Positions 1 to 11,175 of a stretch of 64,000 bases of DNA are shown piece by piece. The DNA is taken from NCBI RefSeq assembly GCF_958298935.1, contig NC_084943.1:9620001-9684000 (forward strand). The letters are read 5' to 3'. The notes below the pieces were generated by a model. That model was not told where the DNA came from. It worked only from the letters and a program-made list of their open reading frames with translations, and made no database searches. Numbering within the stretch: the first letter of the stretch is position 1; each line of letters opens with the position of its first letter. The position numbers and the translations under genes were made by a program. Origin of the DNA: Phragmites australis. Lineage: Eukaryota; Streptophyta; Magnoliopsida; Poales; Poaceae.

Positions 1-118
1 TCTAAACAAGAACAACTCATGAGCACATATCTTTCCAACGGCATCGGTGATGGTCATGTCATCGATGTCCCTTTCATGAAGAAGAGAGATGATAATGTTG
101 TATTGTAGCTTGGGAAGC
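1..118 (-). pseudogene. Copia-S copy 1: gag fragment left of CRM copy 1
   Basis: These bases read on the minus strand as part of a Ty1/copia gag and continue off the left edge. They match 23785-23902, where the same gag is longer and carries a poly-Asn tract and a zinc knuckle. The gag is interrupted at 118 by CRM copy 1, whose 5-bp target duplication GAAGC occupies 114-118 and recurs at 5447-5451, where gag resumes. Confidence 0.8.
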
Positions 119-1023
119 TGATGAGATTGTAGGTCTGATCTTCCGATAGGTAGCGATAAGTCGGTAGGTGGAGAACTCGGCGTTGATGATCCAAAGGCTT
201 CGACCCGAACAAATCGTCTCCCTTGCAATCACTACACCACAGCTCCGTTGGTTATCAACCGTGTCGCGCAGTTGACCTCGCCAAGAAGGCTCAATCCCTG
301 CAAGTGTACCGAGAACACAAGCAAGAACGTAGAAGATGCAATCTGAAATATTGCGAATAGAATTCAAGCACTCGAAGTTGGGGTTCCACAAACACTTGTG
401 GCGGCCTAGTCGGTCCGGAACAAGAGCGAAAATCTCACAATCTGTGTGTAGATCAATATCTAAGCAAAATCCAACCCTAATTAGGGCGGCGGCTACTGTA
501 TATAAAAGATTAGGGTCGGCCAAGGACCCCTGGACGCGTCCCTAATGGACTCCAACACGTTACACGGCCCAACGGCCCAAAAGATGGTGGCGCAGCACTC
601 TGACAGATTCTGGACGTCCATTTGTTTCGACAATTTCTGTTGACTCAGAAAGAATGGACATGGGACCGGTCCCGTTGGAAATCTTGTCTCCTTAGCTTTC
701 CAACCATGTGTAGAATGTCAAAAACAGAGTCCGTATGCGTCATGGGCGACGATTTTAGTGCAGGCTTGTTCTGGACTCCGAAACGGACTCGAACTTGATT
801 GGACCTCCACCTTGGCTTGGGTGCCCTTGTTGTTCTTCTCCCGTGTTCCTAATTAACAATACATCATAATTATTCAGTAGCATCCCATCCTTATCAAAAT
901 ATAACGGAACACTAAGGAACGAGCTCACCTCATAATTTAGTTGACGTGCACGAGCTCGTGTCAATGGATCTATTGTTGGAGGAACTCGGTGTGTGTGTAT
1001 CCGAAAGAGTGATGTCCTCATCA
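119..1023 (-). repeat. 3' LTR of CRM copy 1
   Basis: This 905-bp LTR on plus coordinates begins TGATGAG and ends CTCATCA. It aligns along its length with 23903-24807, 38903-39811 and 45698-46606. Just inside it (1024-1036) lies the complement of a purine-rich polypurine tract. The last part of the polyprotein frame (about 755-1023) is encoded inside the LTR. Confidence 0.88.
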
Positions 1024-4000
1024 TCCTCCCCCTCTTGAATTGGAGTCGTCCTTGATGCAATGTCATCTTCTTCTCCCAAGTAAGGCTTTAAATCTGAAAT
1101 GTTAAATGTGGGACTAACCCCATAATCTGCAGGCAACTCAAGCTTATATGTATTATCATTGATCTTTTCCACAATTTTAAAAGGACCATCAGCTCGAGGC
1201 AGCAATTTAGACTTTTCTCAAATCAGGAAACCTATCTTTGCGCAAATGTAACCACATAAGATCACCAATTTCAAAAGTAATATGTTTCTGACCTTGGCTA
1301 CCATAAGTTCTATACTTCTCATTCATCTTTTCAATATTTTCCTTAGTCAACTCATGTATTTTTAGAATCAAATCAGCACGTATCTTAGCATCAAAATTCA
1401 ATTTCTTGGATGTTAGTAAAGGAAGTAAATCAATAGGGGCACGGGGGTTAAAACCATACACTACCTGAAACGGACTTACCTTGGTGGTGGAGTGAACTGA
1501 TCTGTTGTAAGCGAACTCAATATTGGGTAGACACTCTTCCCACATCCTCAAATTTTTCTTCAAAACAGCCCGCAACATGGTGGATAATATGCGGCTCACA
1601 ACCTCCGTTTGTCCGTCGGTTTGAGGGTGACATGTCATCGAAAACAGCAGCTTTGTCCCAAGTTTATTCCAAAGTGTCCTCCAAAAGTGACTCAAAAATT
1701 TTGCATCACGATCCGAAACAATGGTGTTAGGCACTCCATGTAAGCGAATGATTCCCCTAAAAAATAAATCAGCTATGTTTGTAGCATTATCGCTCTTGTG
1801 ACAAGGTATAAAATGTGCCATTTTCGAAAAACGATCCACAACGACAAATATACTATCCCTCCCCCTCTTGGTCCTAGGAAATCCGAAAACAAAATCCATA
1901 GAAATATCCTCCCAAGGCACACTAGGAACAGGAAGAGGCATATAAAGTCCATGTGGGTTCAAGCGAGAGTTAGCTTTATTACAAGTAGTGCAGCGTGCCA
2001 CGTAGCGCTCGATGTCGCGCCTCATCTTAGGCCAAAAGAAGTGAGCAGCCAGTACATCCTCGGTCTTCTTCACTCCAAAATGTCCCATCAAACCACCTCC
2101 ATGCGCTTCCTGCAAGAACAATAGGCGAATAGAGCTAGCTGGGATGCATAGCCTGTTAGCACGGTATAGCAATCCATCATTCAGCACATATCTATTCCAA
2201 GTTCTTCCTTCTTTACAATGTTCAAAAGCATCTTTAAAGTCCAAATCAGTAGCATATAATCCTTTAATTGTTTCTAAACCAAAAATCTTATGATCGAGTT
2301 GGGACAGCATGGTATAACATCTAGATAACGCATCTGCAATGACATTGTCTTTACCTTTCTTGTGTTTAATGATATAAGGAAATGACTCTATAAATTCAAC
2401 CCATTTAGCATGATGTTTGTTCAGTTTGGCTTGGCTTCTAATATGTTTCAAAGCTTCATGATCAGAATGAATAATAAAACTCCTTGGGCCAAAGATAATG
2501 TTGCCATGTTTCTAAAACTCGCACTAAAGCATACAACTCCTTATCATAAGTCGAATAATTCAGAGATGGCTCATTCAATTTCTCAATAAAATAAGCAACT
2601 AGTTTACCTCCTTGTAGTAGCACTCCTCCAATTCCAATGCCGCTAGAATCACATTCTAACTCAAAAGTCTTACCAAAGTCCGGAAGTTGGAGTAAAGGTG
2701 CATGCGTAAGCTTCTCTTTCAGCATATTAAAAGCTTGTTCCTGTGCTGGCCCCCATTGGAACGGAACACCCTTCTTTGTCAACTCATTGAGTGGGGCAGC
2801 AATGGTGTTGAAATCTCTCACAAAACGCCGATAGAACTCTGCAAGGCCATGAAAGTTTCTCACCTGTGTGATAGTCCCAGGGGTCGGCCAGCTCTTGATG
2901 GCATCAATTTTAGCTTCATCCACTTCAATTCCCTGTGGAGTAACAACATAGACAAGAAAAGCAACTCTATTCGTGCAACAGGTGCACTTGTCAAGGTTAG
3001 CAAACAAACGTGCCTCTCTCGAAGCAGTAAAAACAGCACATAAATGATCACTGTGTTCTTCATGTGACTTGCTATAGATCAAAATATCGTCAAAGTACAC
3101 CACCACAAATCTTCCTATGAAAGCACGTAAAACCTCATTCACCAATCTCATGAAAGTGCTAGGTGCATTAGTTAAACCAAAAGGCATCACTAACCACTCA
3201 TATAGACCGAACTTAGTTTTGAAAGCAGTTTTCCATTCATCTCCCAATTTCATTCTTATTTGGTGGTAACCACTACGCAAGTCAATCTTCGTGAAAATAA
3301 TAGAACCACTCAACTCATCAAGCATGTCGTCTAGCCTAGGAATAGGGTGACGATACCTTATTGTGATATTATTAATGGCTCTACAATCAACACATATGCG
3401 CCATGTACCATCTTTCTTAGGAACCAAAAGAACAGGAACAACACAAGGACTAAGGCTCTCTCGTACGTACCCACGGTACAAAAGGTCTTGGACTTGTCGC
3501 TGAATTTCCTTAGTCTCCTCTGGATTGGTCCTCTATGCAGCGTGGTTTGGCAAAGTCGCTCCCAGGATCAAATCTATTTGGTGCTCTATCCCTCTCAATG
3601 GTGGCAGCCTCAGGGTTATCTCAGCTGGAAAGACATCCTTATACTCCTGCAAAAGGTTAGTGACAGCAGCAGGCAAAGAGCTAGGTATATCATCAATTGA
3701 AAATAAAACCTCTTTGCAAACCAAAGTATAGCACAAAGTATCATTATCTTGAATTTCAGCAAGGTCAGATTTAGTAGCAAGCATAACACCACCCTTTAAC
3801 TTAATGCCTTCGGACCTAGGTGTGTTCTTCTCTTTCTTAGGTGGGAAAACAGATTGAGCTACTTGCCGATTTTCAGATTCCAAAACACGTTCTTTCTTTT
3901 CTTTTTCAGCTAGCGCTTTATCACATTGCACAATTTTAGCAGGTGTCAAAGGAAGCAAAGAGATTTTCTTTCCCTTGTGCATGAGAGAGTATTTATTACT

Positions 4001-5027
4001 TCTACCATGGTGTGTAGCATCGGTATCAAATTCCCAAGGACGGCCTAACAAAAGTGAACATGCTTGCATAGGCACTACATCAAAATCAGCATAATCATGG
4101 TAGGAACCAATAGAAAAATGTACTCTCGCAGATTGTGTTACCTTAACCTTACCGCTGTTATTGAACCACTGAATGTAGTATGGATGAGGATGTGCACGTG
4201 TTGCCAAGGAAAGATTCTTCACAAGATCGGAGCTCAAGAGGTTTTTGCAACTCCCGCCATCAATTATGGTACGAACACGTGCATCTTTGACAATGAGGAA
4301 TGTCTGGAATAGATTATGGCATTGTAGCTGCTCTGCTTGCCCCATTTGAGAACTCAAAACTCGCTTCACAATGAAGGTGCGTGCTACATAACTCTCCGTG
4401 GCAGCGGTACCACTAATCTCCTCCCCCTCACTATCCATGTCATGATTGGCTGCAAGATTAGCTTCAAATGCATATTCTTCCTCGACATCACTATGACTAA
4501 CATATCCACCATCTGCTGTTGCGGAGTATGCTCGCTGGCTTGGGCAATCCTTCATGATGTGGCCAATACCTTGGCAGCGACGGTACACAATGCCCATTGT
4601 ATGACCCGTGGTAGCTGCACTTGAAGAAGAGCTTGGCATTGGATCCTGCGAAACAGTAGATTTGCTCACCTCACGTGATGGTGGTGGTGCTCCTGCTGAA
4701 CGCGCCCGAGTGTTGGAGGAGGGGGCAGCAGATCGTGTAGATGTAGAAGGGAATGTTGTTGCTTGTCCCAGTAGTACTCGTGAAGTAGATGTACTCCCAA
4801 AATTGTTTCGCAATTTCTGCTCCTGTAGTTGACCCCGCAGTTCTTTTTCTGCCAAGATAGCAAAATGGAACAACCTATTGGTAGTATTGTAATCTTTATA
4901 ATCAACAAGGTCCTGAATTTCACATCTCAACCCGAAGTAAAAACAAATCATGGTATCCTCATCATCCTCTTGTATACTACAACAAAGCATAGCAATTTGA
5001 AGCTCTTGATAGTAATCATGCACAGAT
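755..5027 (-). pseudogene. CRM copy 1 gag-pol remnant
   Basis: Read from right to left the remnant gives gag C-terminal half and protease (5023-3533), RT and RNase H (3481-2462), and integrase (2451 to about 930, tail to 755). Visible motifs are a zinc knuckle whose first Cys has become Tyr ([14 protein letters not shown]), a protease IDGGS, the RT box [13 protein letters not shown], RNase [10 protein letters not shown], an integrase HHCC finger ending CTTCNKA, and the integrase core SDRDAKF. It is broken by TAT to TAG near 3535, a one-base insertion near 2460 and another T insertion near 1216. The first two are shared with copy 2, the last is private. It cannot encode an active polyprotein. 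Confidence 0.88.
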
Positions 5028-5446
5028 TCTGGATGTTCAATTGTTTCGATGATTCCTGTTGACTCAGAAAGAATTTGGACATGGGACCAGTCCCCTTGGA
5101 AAGATTATCTCCTTAGTTTTCCAACCATGTGTAGAACGTCAAAAACGGAGTCCGTATGCGTCCTGGGCGACGATTTTACTGCAGGCTGGTTCTGGACTCC
5201 GAAACGGACTCGAACTTGATTGGACCTCCACCTTGGCTTGGGCGCCCTTGTTGTTCTTCTTCCGTGTTCCTAAGTAACAATACATCACAATTATTCAGTA
5301 GCATCCCATCCTTATCAAAATATAAAGGAACACTAAGGAACGAGCTCACCTCATGATTTAGTTGACGTGTACGAGCTCGTGTCAATGGACCTATTGTTGG
5401 AGGAATACTCGGTGTGTGTGTATCCGAAAGAGTGATGTCCTCATCA
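5028..5446 (-). repeat. Truncated 5' LTR of CRM copy 1
   Basis: Only the outer 419 bp of the 5' LTR remain, ending CTCATCA at 5446 and followed by the target duplication GAAGC. The inner part, together with primer site, leader and gag start, is deleted; gag sequence joins LTR sequence directly at 5021-5028. Confidence 0.85.
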
Positions 5447-5945
5447 GAAGCACCATCAAGATCCTATGAATAACATCTCGGTTAGACAATTGAGTGAGTT
5501 CAAGAGAATTCATTTCTTCCACAAGCATATTCATGTGAGAATACATATCATTGCATAACTCATTAGGAAGCATCTTGAATTGATTAAGAGCATTCATAAG
5601 CACATGGTATCTTTCCTCGCAAATTTTCCTAGAACCCTTATGAATTTCATAAAGAAAGATCTAAATCTCATTAGTGAATTCCTTGCTCCTAACTCTATAG
5701 GAAACCTCTTCACTAATTTCCTCAAATATAGCATTTTTGGCCTTAGATTTCCATCTAACTTGTTGTTCGGTAAAAGGTTGATCAAACCCAATAGAGGCGG
5801 CTACCCAAACTTTGGGGGAAATGGCCTCAAGATAGCTTGCCATGCGAACTTTCCAATAGGTGAAGTTCTTTCCCTTGAACTTTGGCACGCTACTTCCACT
5901 CCCCGGGACTATTGCTCTAGGATTTTAATCCTTTCAAGAGGATGA
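5447..5945 (-). pseudogene. Copia-S copy 1: gag N-terminal part
   Basis: On the minus strand this encodes a copia gag N-terminus with the typical stretch NFTYWKVRMASYLEA (5888 downward), followed by helices ending at the CRM insertion. It is near-identical to 29232-29730. No ATG is visible in frame in the expected place and a stop lies just upstream, so the start is already degraded. It is directly preceded, in element orientation, by the primer binding site at 5946-5958. Confidence 0.75.
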
Positions 5946-5958
5946 GGCTCTGATACCA
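5946..5958 (-). other. Primer binding site (initiator tRNA-Met type), Copia-S copy 1
   Basis: The minus strand reads TGGTATCAGAGCC, the sequence complementary to the 3' end of plant initiator tRNA-Met. It sits two bases inside the LTR edge at 5961, as in many plant copia elements. Confidence 0.9.
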
Positions 5959-5960
5959 AT

Positions 5961-6038
5961 TGAAATGATCGAATGGCCCAAGAGGGGGGTGAATTAGGAA
6001 ATTAAAAACTTATACCAAAATCTAGAACAAATAGCTAC
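5961..6038 (-). repeat. Truncated 5' LTR of Copia-S copy 1
   Basis: The LTR starts TGAAATGATCG and matches 29746-29823 before being interrupted at 6039 by element B. The last five bases, GCTAC (6034-6038), are the expected target duplication of B, and copy 2 shows the uninterrupted site. Confidence 0.8.
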
Positions 6039-6424
6039 TGTCGGAGGATGAACTCCTGTCGCAGGGATCCCGAGAGACCCCTTTTTAGAGATTCAGCCGG
6101 GGGGATGATCCTGGATAAGCTTGTTGGGAAATAAGCGGGAACGGAAACAAATGCAATGGCTGGTGGGAGATGATCGCCCTGATGCGAGAAAAATGGGTGC
6201 ACGGGGTTTAGACAGGTTCGGGCCGCACGGAGGCGTAACACCCTACTCCTGTGTGAGTGTTATATCTGCCCTTGAAGGGAATTCTTCAAGGATGTATCTG
6301 ATTACAAGAGAGAGACACTTACTGAGAGCTTGAGGCTCTCGTGTTCTAGCTTGGCTTGAGCGGGTTTGAGCGTCTGCGTCCTCTTCTTCACACACCACCC
6401 CCTTTTACGTGTTCTTCATTCTTT

Positions 6425-6434
6425 CCTTTTATAG
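6425..6434 (-). promoter_or_regulatory. LTR promoter TATA box, element B 3' LTR
   Basis: The minus strand reads CTATAAAAGG, a strong plant TATA box. It lies downstream of the U3 repeat array in element orientation, so transcription would start about 30 bases toward lower coordinates. Confidence 0.7.
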
Positions 6435-6925
6435 GCGCGCCGACCTTGACATATCCTGAATGGGAAAGAGGGGATGCGAATGCCAAGGTGCCACGGAGAA
6501 AGGCGTCATCATTTCGTCTTGGCGAAGTGACAGGGGCGGTGGAGAAATGCGGCGCGCATCCGACCACCCGCCACTGTGGAAGCCTCCGGGCGCCATAAAG
6601 GGGGCCCACCGAGCAGCCTCAGAGGTGCCCGGTGCGCCCATCCTGTCTTGTCTTTCTACTAGGGCAGGGTGGCCGGCGGAGCGCTTCGATTCTGGCAACG
6701 TTATCCCGAGGCACCCGGGTGAAACGGGACTGGACCCGTGCATTTAATGGACCCACGCCCCCCTGCCAGTGCATGGTAGGGTCTGACACTGGGGCGTGGG
6801 CAGCTGAGAATGTCAGGATGTCAGGATGTCAGGCCGCGCGTGCCTATTAAATGCGGCATTGGGCCTTTGACTGGATGATACCCTGACGACGGGACCCTTC
6901 GGGTCGTCGAATGATCTTGCGCGAA

Positions 6926-7287
6926 CCTTCGGGGAACCGAGTCCTCGGGGGCTGCCACGTGCAGCCCCGAGCACTCTCTCCCGAGCACTTCGGTGGGACC
7001 TTCGGGGCACCGAGTCCTCGGGGGCTGCCACGTGCAGCCCCGAGCACTCTCTCCCGAGCACTTGGTGGGACCTTCGGGGAACCGAGTCCTCGGGGGCTGC
7101 CACGTGCAGCCCCGAGCACTCTCTCCCGAGCACTTGGTGGGACCTTCGGGGAACCGAGTCCTCGGGGGCTGCCACGTGCAGCCCCGAGCACTCTCTCCCG
7201 AGCACTTGGTGGGACCTTCGGGGCACCGAGTCCTCGGGGGCTGCCACGTGCAGCCCCGAGCACTCTCTCCCGAGCACTTCCTTCCCG
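6926..7287. repeat. 72-73 bp minisatellite with G-box palindrome, five units
   Basis: Five direct units start at about 6926, 6999, 7071, 7143 and 7215. Each contains GGGGCTGC-CACGT-GCAGCCCC, an 8-bp perfect inverted repeat around a CACGTG G-box core. The other LTR of the same element has seven units. Confidence 0.92.
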
Positions 7288-7461
7288 GTATTTGGGCTCT
7301 GCGGATCATCGGGGAACTAGGGTGCTCGGGAACCAGAGGCGGCGGCCCCGAGCACCTTCTCCCAGGACTTAGCTTCTTCTTACCTTGCAGGGTGGTGACA
7401 TGTGGTGGATGGCCGGCCTGGTCTCGGGACTTAGGGACCCCTGGTTCTGAATACACCGACA

Positions 7462-7478
7462 GTAGCCCCCGGGCCCGT
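7462..7478 (-). promoter_or_regulatory. Polypurine tract region of element B
   Basis: On the minus strand the sequence abutting the 3' LTR reads GGGCCCGGGGGCTAC, a G-rich tract in the position where plus-strand DNA synthesis is primed. The same sequence with one change recurs at 20472 onward after the right LTR. Confidence 0.7.
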
Positions 7479-7816
7479 TGGTAGCCGACGGGACGGAGAC
7501 TGCGAATGGGCCCTTCATCACGACCGAGGCCGAGGCTGGCGCGGACGCCATGTGGCAAGCTTTCGAGAGGTGGCCCTTGCGGACCTAGACCTCAAGTACG
7601 CCCCAACGGGAAAATGAGTGGACGCGTGTCCACACAACTTCCGAAGGGTATGATGACCATACGGGCGGCACGCGCGGTCGTTGCGCAGATCGAGGAAAAT
7701 ATGCCTGGCAACCGCTGACATCGCGCGATCGGCGGGAGATTCGCCTGGCGGTGGCGTCGATCGAGGCGACGCTTCGCCGAGCGAACCGTTTGGGCGGCAG
7801 TTTTTGAACTTTGAGA

Positions 7817-7825
7817 TATAAAAGG
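7817..7825 (+). promoter_or_regulatory. Internal antisense promoter (TATA box) of element B
   Basis: TATAAAAGG on the plus strand lies about 160 bases upstream of the ATG at 7981 of the extra ORF and points toward it. It is not in an LTR, so this ORF seems to have its own promoter. The box is conserved in the duplicate at 20827-20835. Confidence 0.65.
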
Positions 7826-7980
7826 GGGAATGGATCGGTCCGTTCCCCTTTTTACGCTCTCTTGCACTTGTGCTCTTGCCTTCTTCGTGCTCCGAAGCCT
7901 TTAGGGAATTTTCAGGCGACCGGAGCATTCTTCCTTCTCTCTCTCTTTTCACCACCAAAATACCTTTCATTCTTGCCGAG

Positions 7981-10900
7981 ATGACGAGGGTTGGAGGAGG
8001 ACGCCGTGACAAGGCTTCGGACAGCATCTTGCCGGAGTCTCGTCTGAGAAACGAGGAGGCGGCGGACAAGATCAGGAAACTGCTGGTGCCGGAGGGGCAA
8101 GCAGGTGCTGTGGTGGTGACGTCGGCGAGCTTGACGCCAGCGACGACCGTCCCAGGGCGGACCGTCCTCTTCACCTCCTTTGTGGCGGCGGGGTTGGTGC
8201 CGCCGTTCTCCGCCTTCTTCCTGCAAGTGCTGGAGACGTACGGCATTCAAATGGTGCACCTAAGCCCCAATTCCGTTGTGGCGTTGGCGGTCTTCGCACA
8301 TCTCTACGAAATGTTCGTGGGGGTGATGCCGTCGGCGACGCTGCTTCGCCATTTCTTCGTCCTTCGGCCGGTGGGGAAGAAGAGGGGGCACTCCACGGCG
8401 GACGTCGCGGGGTGCTGCAACCTTCGGCTCCGGGAAGGCCTGGGGGACCATTACATTCCCCAGGTGCTGCGCAGCAAGTGGGAGGAATGGCGACGGGACT
8501 GGTTCTTCATCGACATCGATCCCCACGAGCGCCTCGAATTGCCAGAGAAGGCGGCGGAACCTCGGCGATCGACGTGGGAGGCGCTGCCGCCAGAAGACGC
8601 GAGGCTGAAGCCGGTGCTGGAGCGCATCTTGGAGCTGCGCAAGTCCGGGCTGACCTCCGTCATGGTGGTGGCGGATTTTCTGCGCCGTCGGTTGGCGCCT
8701 CTGCGAGAACGGGCCCGGCCAAGCTGGTTCTACACCGGGCCGGAGGACATCACCAGGACCCAGATTGGCGCGAGCTGGGATCTGGAGCCGGCGGAACTGC
8801 GGGGGATGACAAGGGTAATCACCGGAACGGAGGACATGGGCCGGGCGGAACTCCCGTGGCCGGAGATGGCACTCTGTGCCAACCCCAACCGGGTGGCCAT
8901 CATGAGGCGGCTGCCGGAGTTCGACGCCCAGGGGCCTGTGGACCGGCCAAGAAGCCGGAGTCCTGAGGCCTCCGAACTCCCCGGGCTGGAGGAACTACTT
9001 GGCGAGGAGGTCGCTGGCAGTTCGGCGCAGGCTGGCGAAGGGGTCGCCGCAGGCGGCAGCCGCCGTGCCAGAGAGGAGGGCGCCACTGAAGTCATAGAGG
9101 AGGTGGCGCCGGGAGACCGGGGAAAGCGTCCCAGGGCCCTAATTCTAGTACCGGACTCTCCGCCGTCGCCGACGGCGGCGGCGGCGTTCCCGGTGCTGGC
9201 GCCGCGGCTGGTGCGGATGGGGGCTGCGCCGGCGCCAGAGACCCGCGCGGCTGATCCGGAGCCCCGCGCAGCGGCACCCGAGGCCCGCGCAGCGGCCACG
9301 CCGAACCCCCAGCGGAAGAGGCGGCGGGAGGAGTCTGGACCGACGGCACCGGACCCGGACATTAGGCTCCCAGCGGCCAAGTGGCAGTATCGGTGAGCCT
9401 CCTTTCTTGCTTTTTCCTGGGCATTTCTGGCCCGAACTAAGCTTTTGACATTTTTCATCTATCTCCCGTAGGCCGACCGCGGGTGCCACTGCGCCGGGGA
9501 AAGCGCGGGCGCCAAGGCCAGAGCCGAGCCTGCCGGCTGCGCCGACAGAGGCCGGCACAGGAACGGCGGAGGCTCCAACTGACGTGGCGGCCACTGGGAG
9601 AGAGGCGGAGGCGGCGGCCGAGAGGAGGGCGCCGGCGGAACCTACCCCGGGCGCGGAGAGCCTGGGGCGGATAACGGTGGAGGTGGATATTCTGCCGGGG
9701 CCGGTGGACAGGGCGGCCGATGCGGGAATGCGGCCGCCACCCGAGTCTTCGGCGCCGGCGGAGCCTACCCCGGGCAGGCAGAGCCCGGGGCGGATGGTGG
9801 TGCAAGGCTCTGCGGAGAGCTCGGCCCCCCTGGAGGCACTCTGCGGAGAAGCCTGGGCCCCACCGGTGCCCGGCCAGCCCGCCGATCCTTTCCTGGCCGC
9901 CATTGAAGGCGTCAAAGTAGCGGTCGGGCGGCTGGGCGCAGCGGTGGACGCCAAGGAGGGAGAGCTCGAGGCCGAGCGTGCCCGCCTGGCGTTGGAGAAG
10001 GCGCAGCTGGCGGGCGCTCAGGAGGAGGCCCGTGCGGCAGCCGCGCGGGAGCAGAAGCTCCTAGAAGATATCCGCGCGGAAGTCACGCGGGAACAGGAAG
10101 TTTTGAAGACCGCGCGGGCAGAAGCCGCGCGGGAGCGAGAAGATGCCGCCCGCCTGGCTGAGGCTTCGAGGTAGCAAGTTGCCGAGGCCCTTGCCAAGAT
10201 GGGGCAGGCGCAGGAGAGGGAGGTGGCAATCGCAGCCCGGGAGCAGGCTGCGGAGGAGCGGCAAGCCGAGCTGACCCGCCGGGAGGGCGCGGCCGAGAAG
10301 ACGGGCACCGACCTCCAGCGCAGGGAAGACGACCTTCGGAAGACCAGGGAAGAGATTCACCGTTGGGAGGAGGACGTTTCCTTGCAGGAGGTAAACAACG
10401 AGCTATTAGCGTCGGAGCTTGATGTTCGGGAGGATTTGGTGACTTAGCAGGAGGACGTGCTGGCCCGGCGGGAGGGCGAGATGAGGCGCCGAGAAGATGA
10501 ACTGAGTCGTTGAGAAGGCGAGGCTGACGCGGCGGCGGCGGCCATGGCGACCAAGGTGGAGCAGAACGCGAAGCACGAGGCGGAACTGACCGCCCGTGAA
10601 CGTGCTTTATCCGAGATGGTGGCCAAGGCGAAGCAGGCTGCCGCCCCCACAGCAGTTGGCGGTTCTTCCGGTCCGGTCGGGGACCAGGGACTTGAGGCAC
10701 AGCTGCGGGCCGCCAAGGAGAAGCTCGAGACCACCTTTGTCTCGCGGGTCAACCTCGAGCATATGCTGGAAGACGTACTCCGGCGGATGCGGCGAGCCGT
10801 AGAGAAGGGTGGTCTCGGACGGCTCGTTGGAGGCGAGAAGGGCGACGGCCCCGGACGACAAGTGTTGGGGCTGCAGCAGGTCTGCGAGCGCCTCGAGGCC

Positions 10901-11175
10901 CTGCCTTGGCGGTCCAGGAACTCGCCGCCCGGGAGGGACATGGCTTGGCGCATGCAGTGGCCGAGCACGTCCTAGCCTGCTACCGAAGCAGGGACCCTAA
11001 CTTCCCGCTAGAGCCGGCGCGGGAGGGAGTGGTCGAGGCTGAGGGAGAGGCCGCCTGGGCAGCGGTCCGGAGTACCGCCGCCGAGGTGGCGGCCGGCTTC
11101 AGGCGAGAGGTGCCGCCGCCGCCAGCCCCTGGGGATGACTCAGAGGACTCAGCCGACGCCTCTGCTGCCGACTAG
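7981..11175 (+). pseudogene. Extra antisense ORF of element B: putative gypsy-type transposon protein with coiled coil
   Basis: The frame starts at ATG 7981 (MTRVGGGRRDK). The N-terminal half contains the plant 'putative gypsy type transposon' domain (recognised from memory, PF04195-like), with LSPNSVVALAVFAH and KWEEWRRDWFFIDID. A Pro/Ala-rich linker follows, then after an intron (9393-9471) a long Ala/Glu/Arg-rich coiled coil (about 9900-10900). Joining exon 1 to exon 2 keeps the frame exactly. The downstream frame is broken by TAG at 10172 and 10445, TGA at 10511 and a one-base loss near 10890, after which the C-terminus continues to TAG at 11173-11175. Function is unknown; such antisense ORFs are reported in Tat/Retand-like elements. 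It is convergent with gag-pol. Confidence 0.75.
9393..9471 (+). other. Predicted spliceosomal intron in the antisense ORF of element B
   Basis: A 79-base GT...AG interval has donor CG/GTGAGC, a CTAAG branch-like site near 9436, a T/C-rich tract and acceptor CCCGTAG. Removing it restores one reading frame from 9392 (after two bases of a codon) to 9472, continuing through the codon frame used at 9584. Without splicing, a stop follows immediately at 9394-9396. Confidence 0.8.

Larger units (their letters stand above)
119..5446 (-). mobile_element. CRM-type Ty3/gypsy chromovirus, copy 1, internally deleted
   Basis: The element is bounded by TGATG...CATCA-type ends and flanked by the target duplication GAAGC (114-118 and 5447-5451). 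Translation on the minus strand gives gag C-terminus, protease, RT, RNase H and integrase in the Ty3/gypsy order. The integrase tail runs on into the LTR, which is known of CRM chromoviruses. It is 5328 bp against 7704 bp for the full-length copy at 38903-46606, because the gag N-terminus, leader, primer binding site and inner half of the 5' LTR are missing. The break lies at a 7-bp microhomology (ACAGATT, 5021-5027). CRM assignment is from recognised integrase and RT sequence; I could not run a phylogeny. Confidence 0.88.
6039..7461 (-). repeat. 3' LTR of element B
   Basis: 1423 bp, on plus coordinates starting TGTCGGAGG and ending ACACCGACA. In element orientation it begins at 7461 with TGTCGGTG. 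It carries a U3 minisatellite (6926-7287) and a TATA box (6425-6434), leaving roughly 390 bp for R-U5. It is preceded by candidate target duplication GCTAC. Confidence 0.9.

Noticed and set aside
2702..3043. Plus-strand frames antisense to CRM RT (also 26485-26826 and 41488-41829)
   Set aside because: They recur in every copy only because they mirror the conserved pol frame; no independent motif or start context is seen.
6813..7558. Long overlapping open frames on both strands through the B minisatellite, with repeated peptides
   Set aside because: They arise because the GC-rich tandem unit lacks stops in several frames; they lie in LTR U3 sequence and have no known domain. The same applies to 19678-20568.
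7870..7980. Longer start of the B antisense ORF
   Set aside because: It would start at GTG; the first in-frame ATG in a good context is 7981, and the TATA box at 7817 would place the transcript start near 7850.
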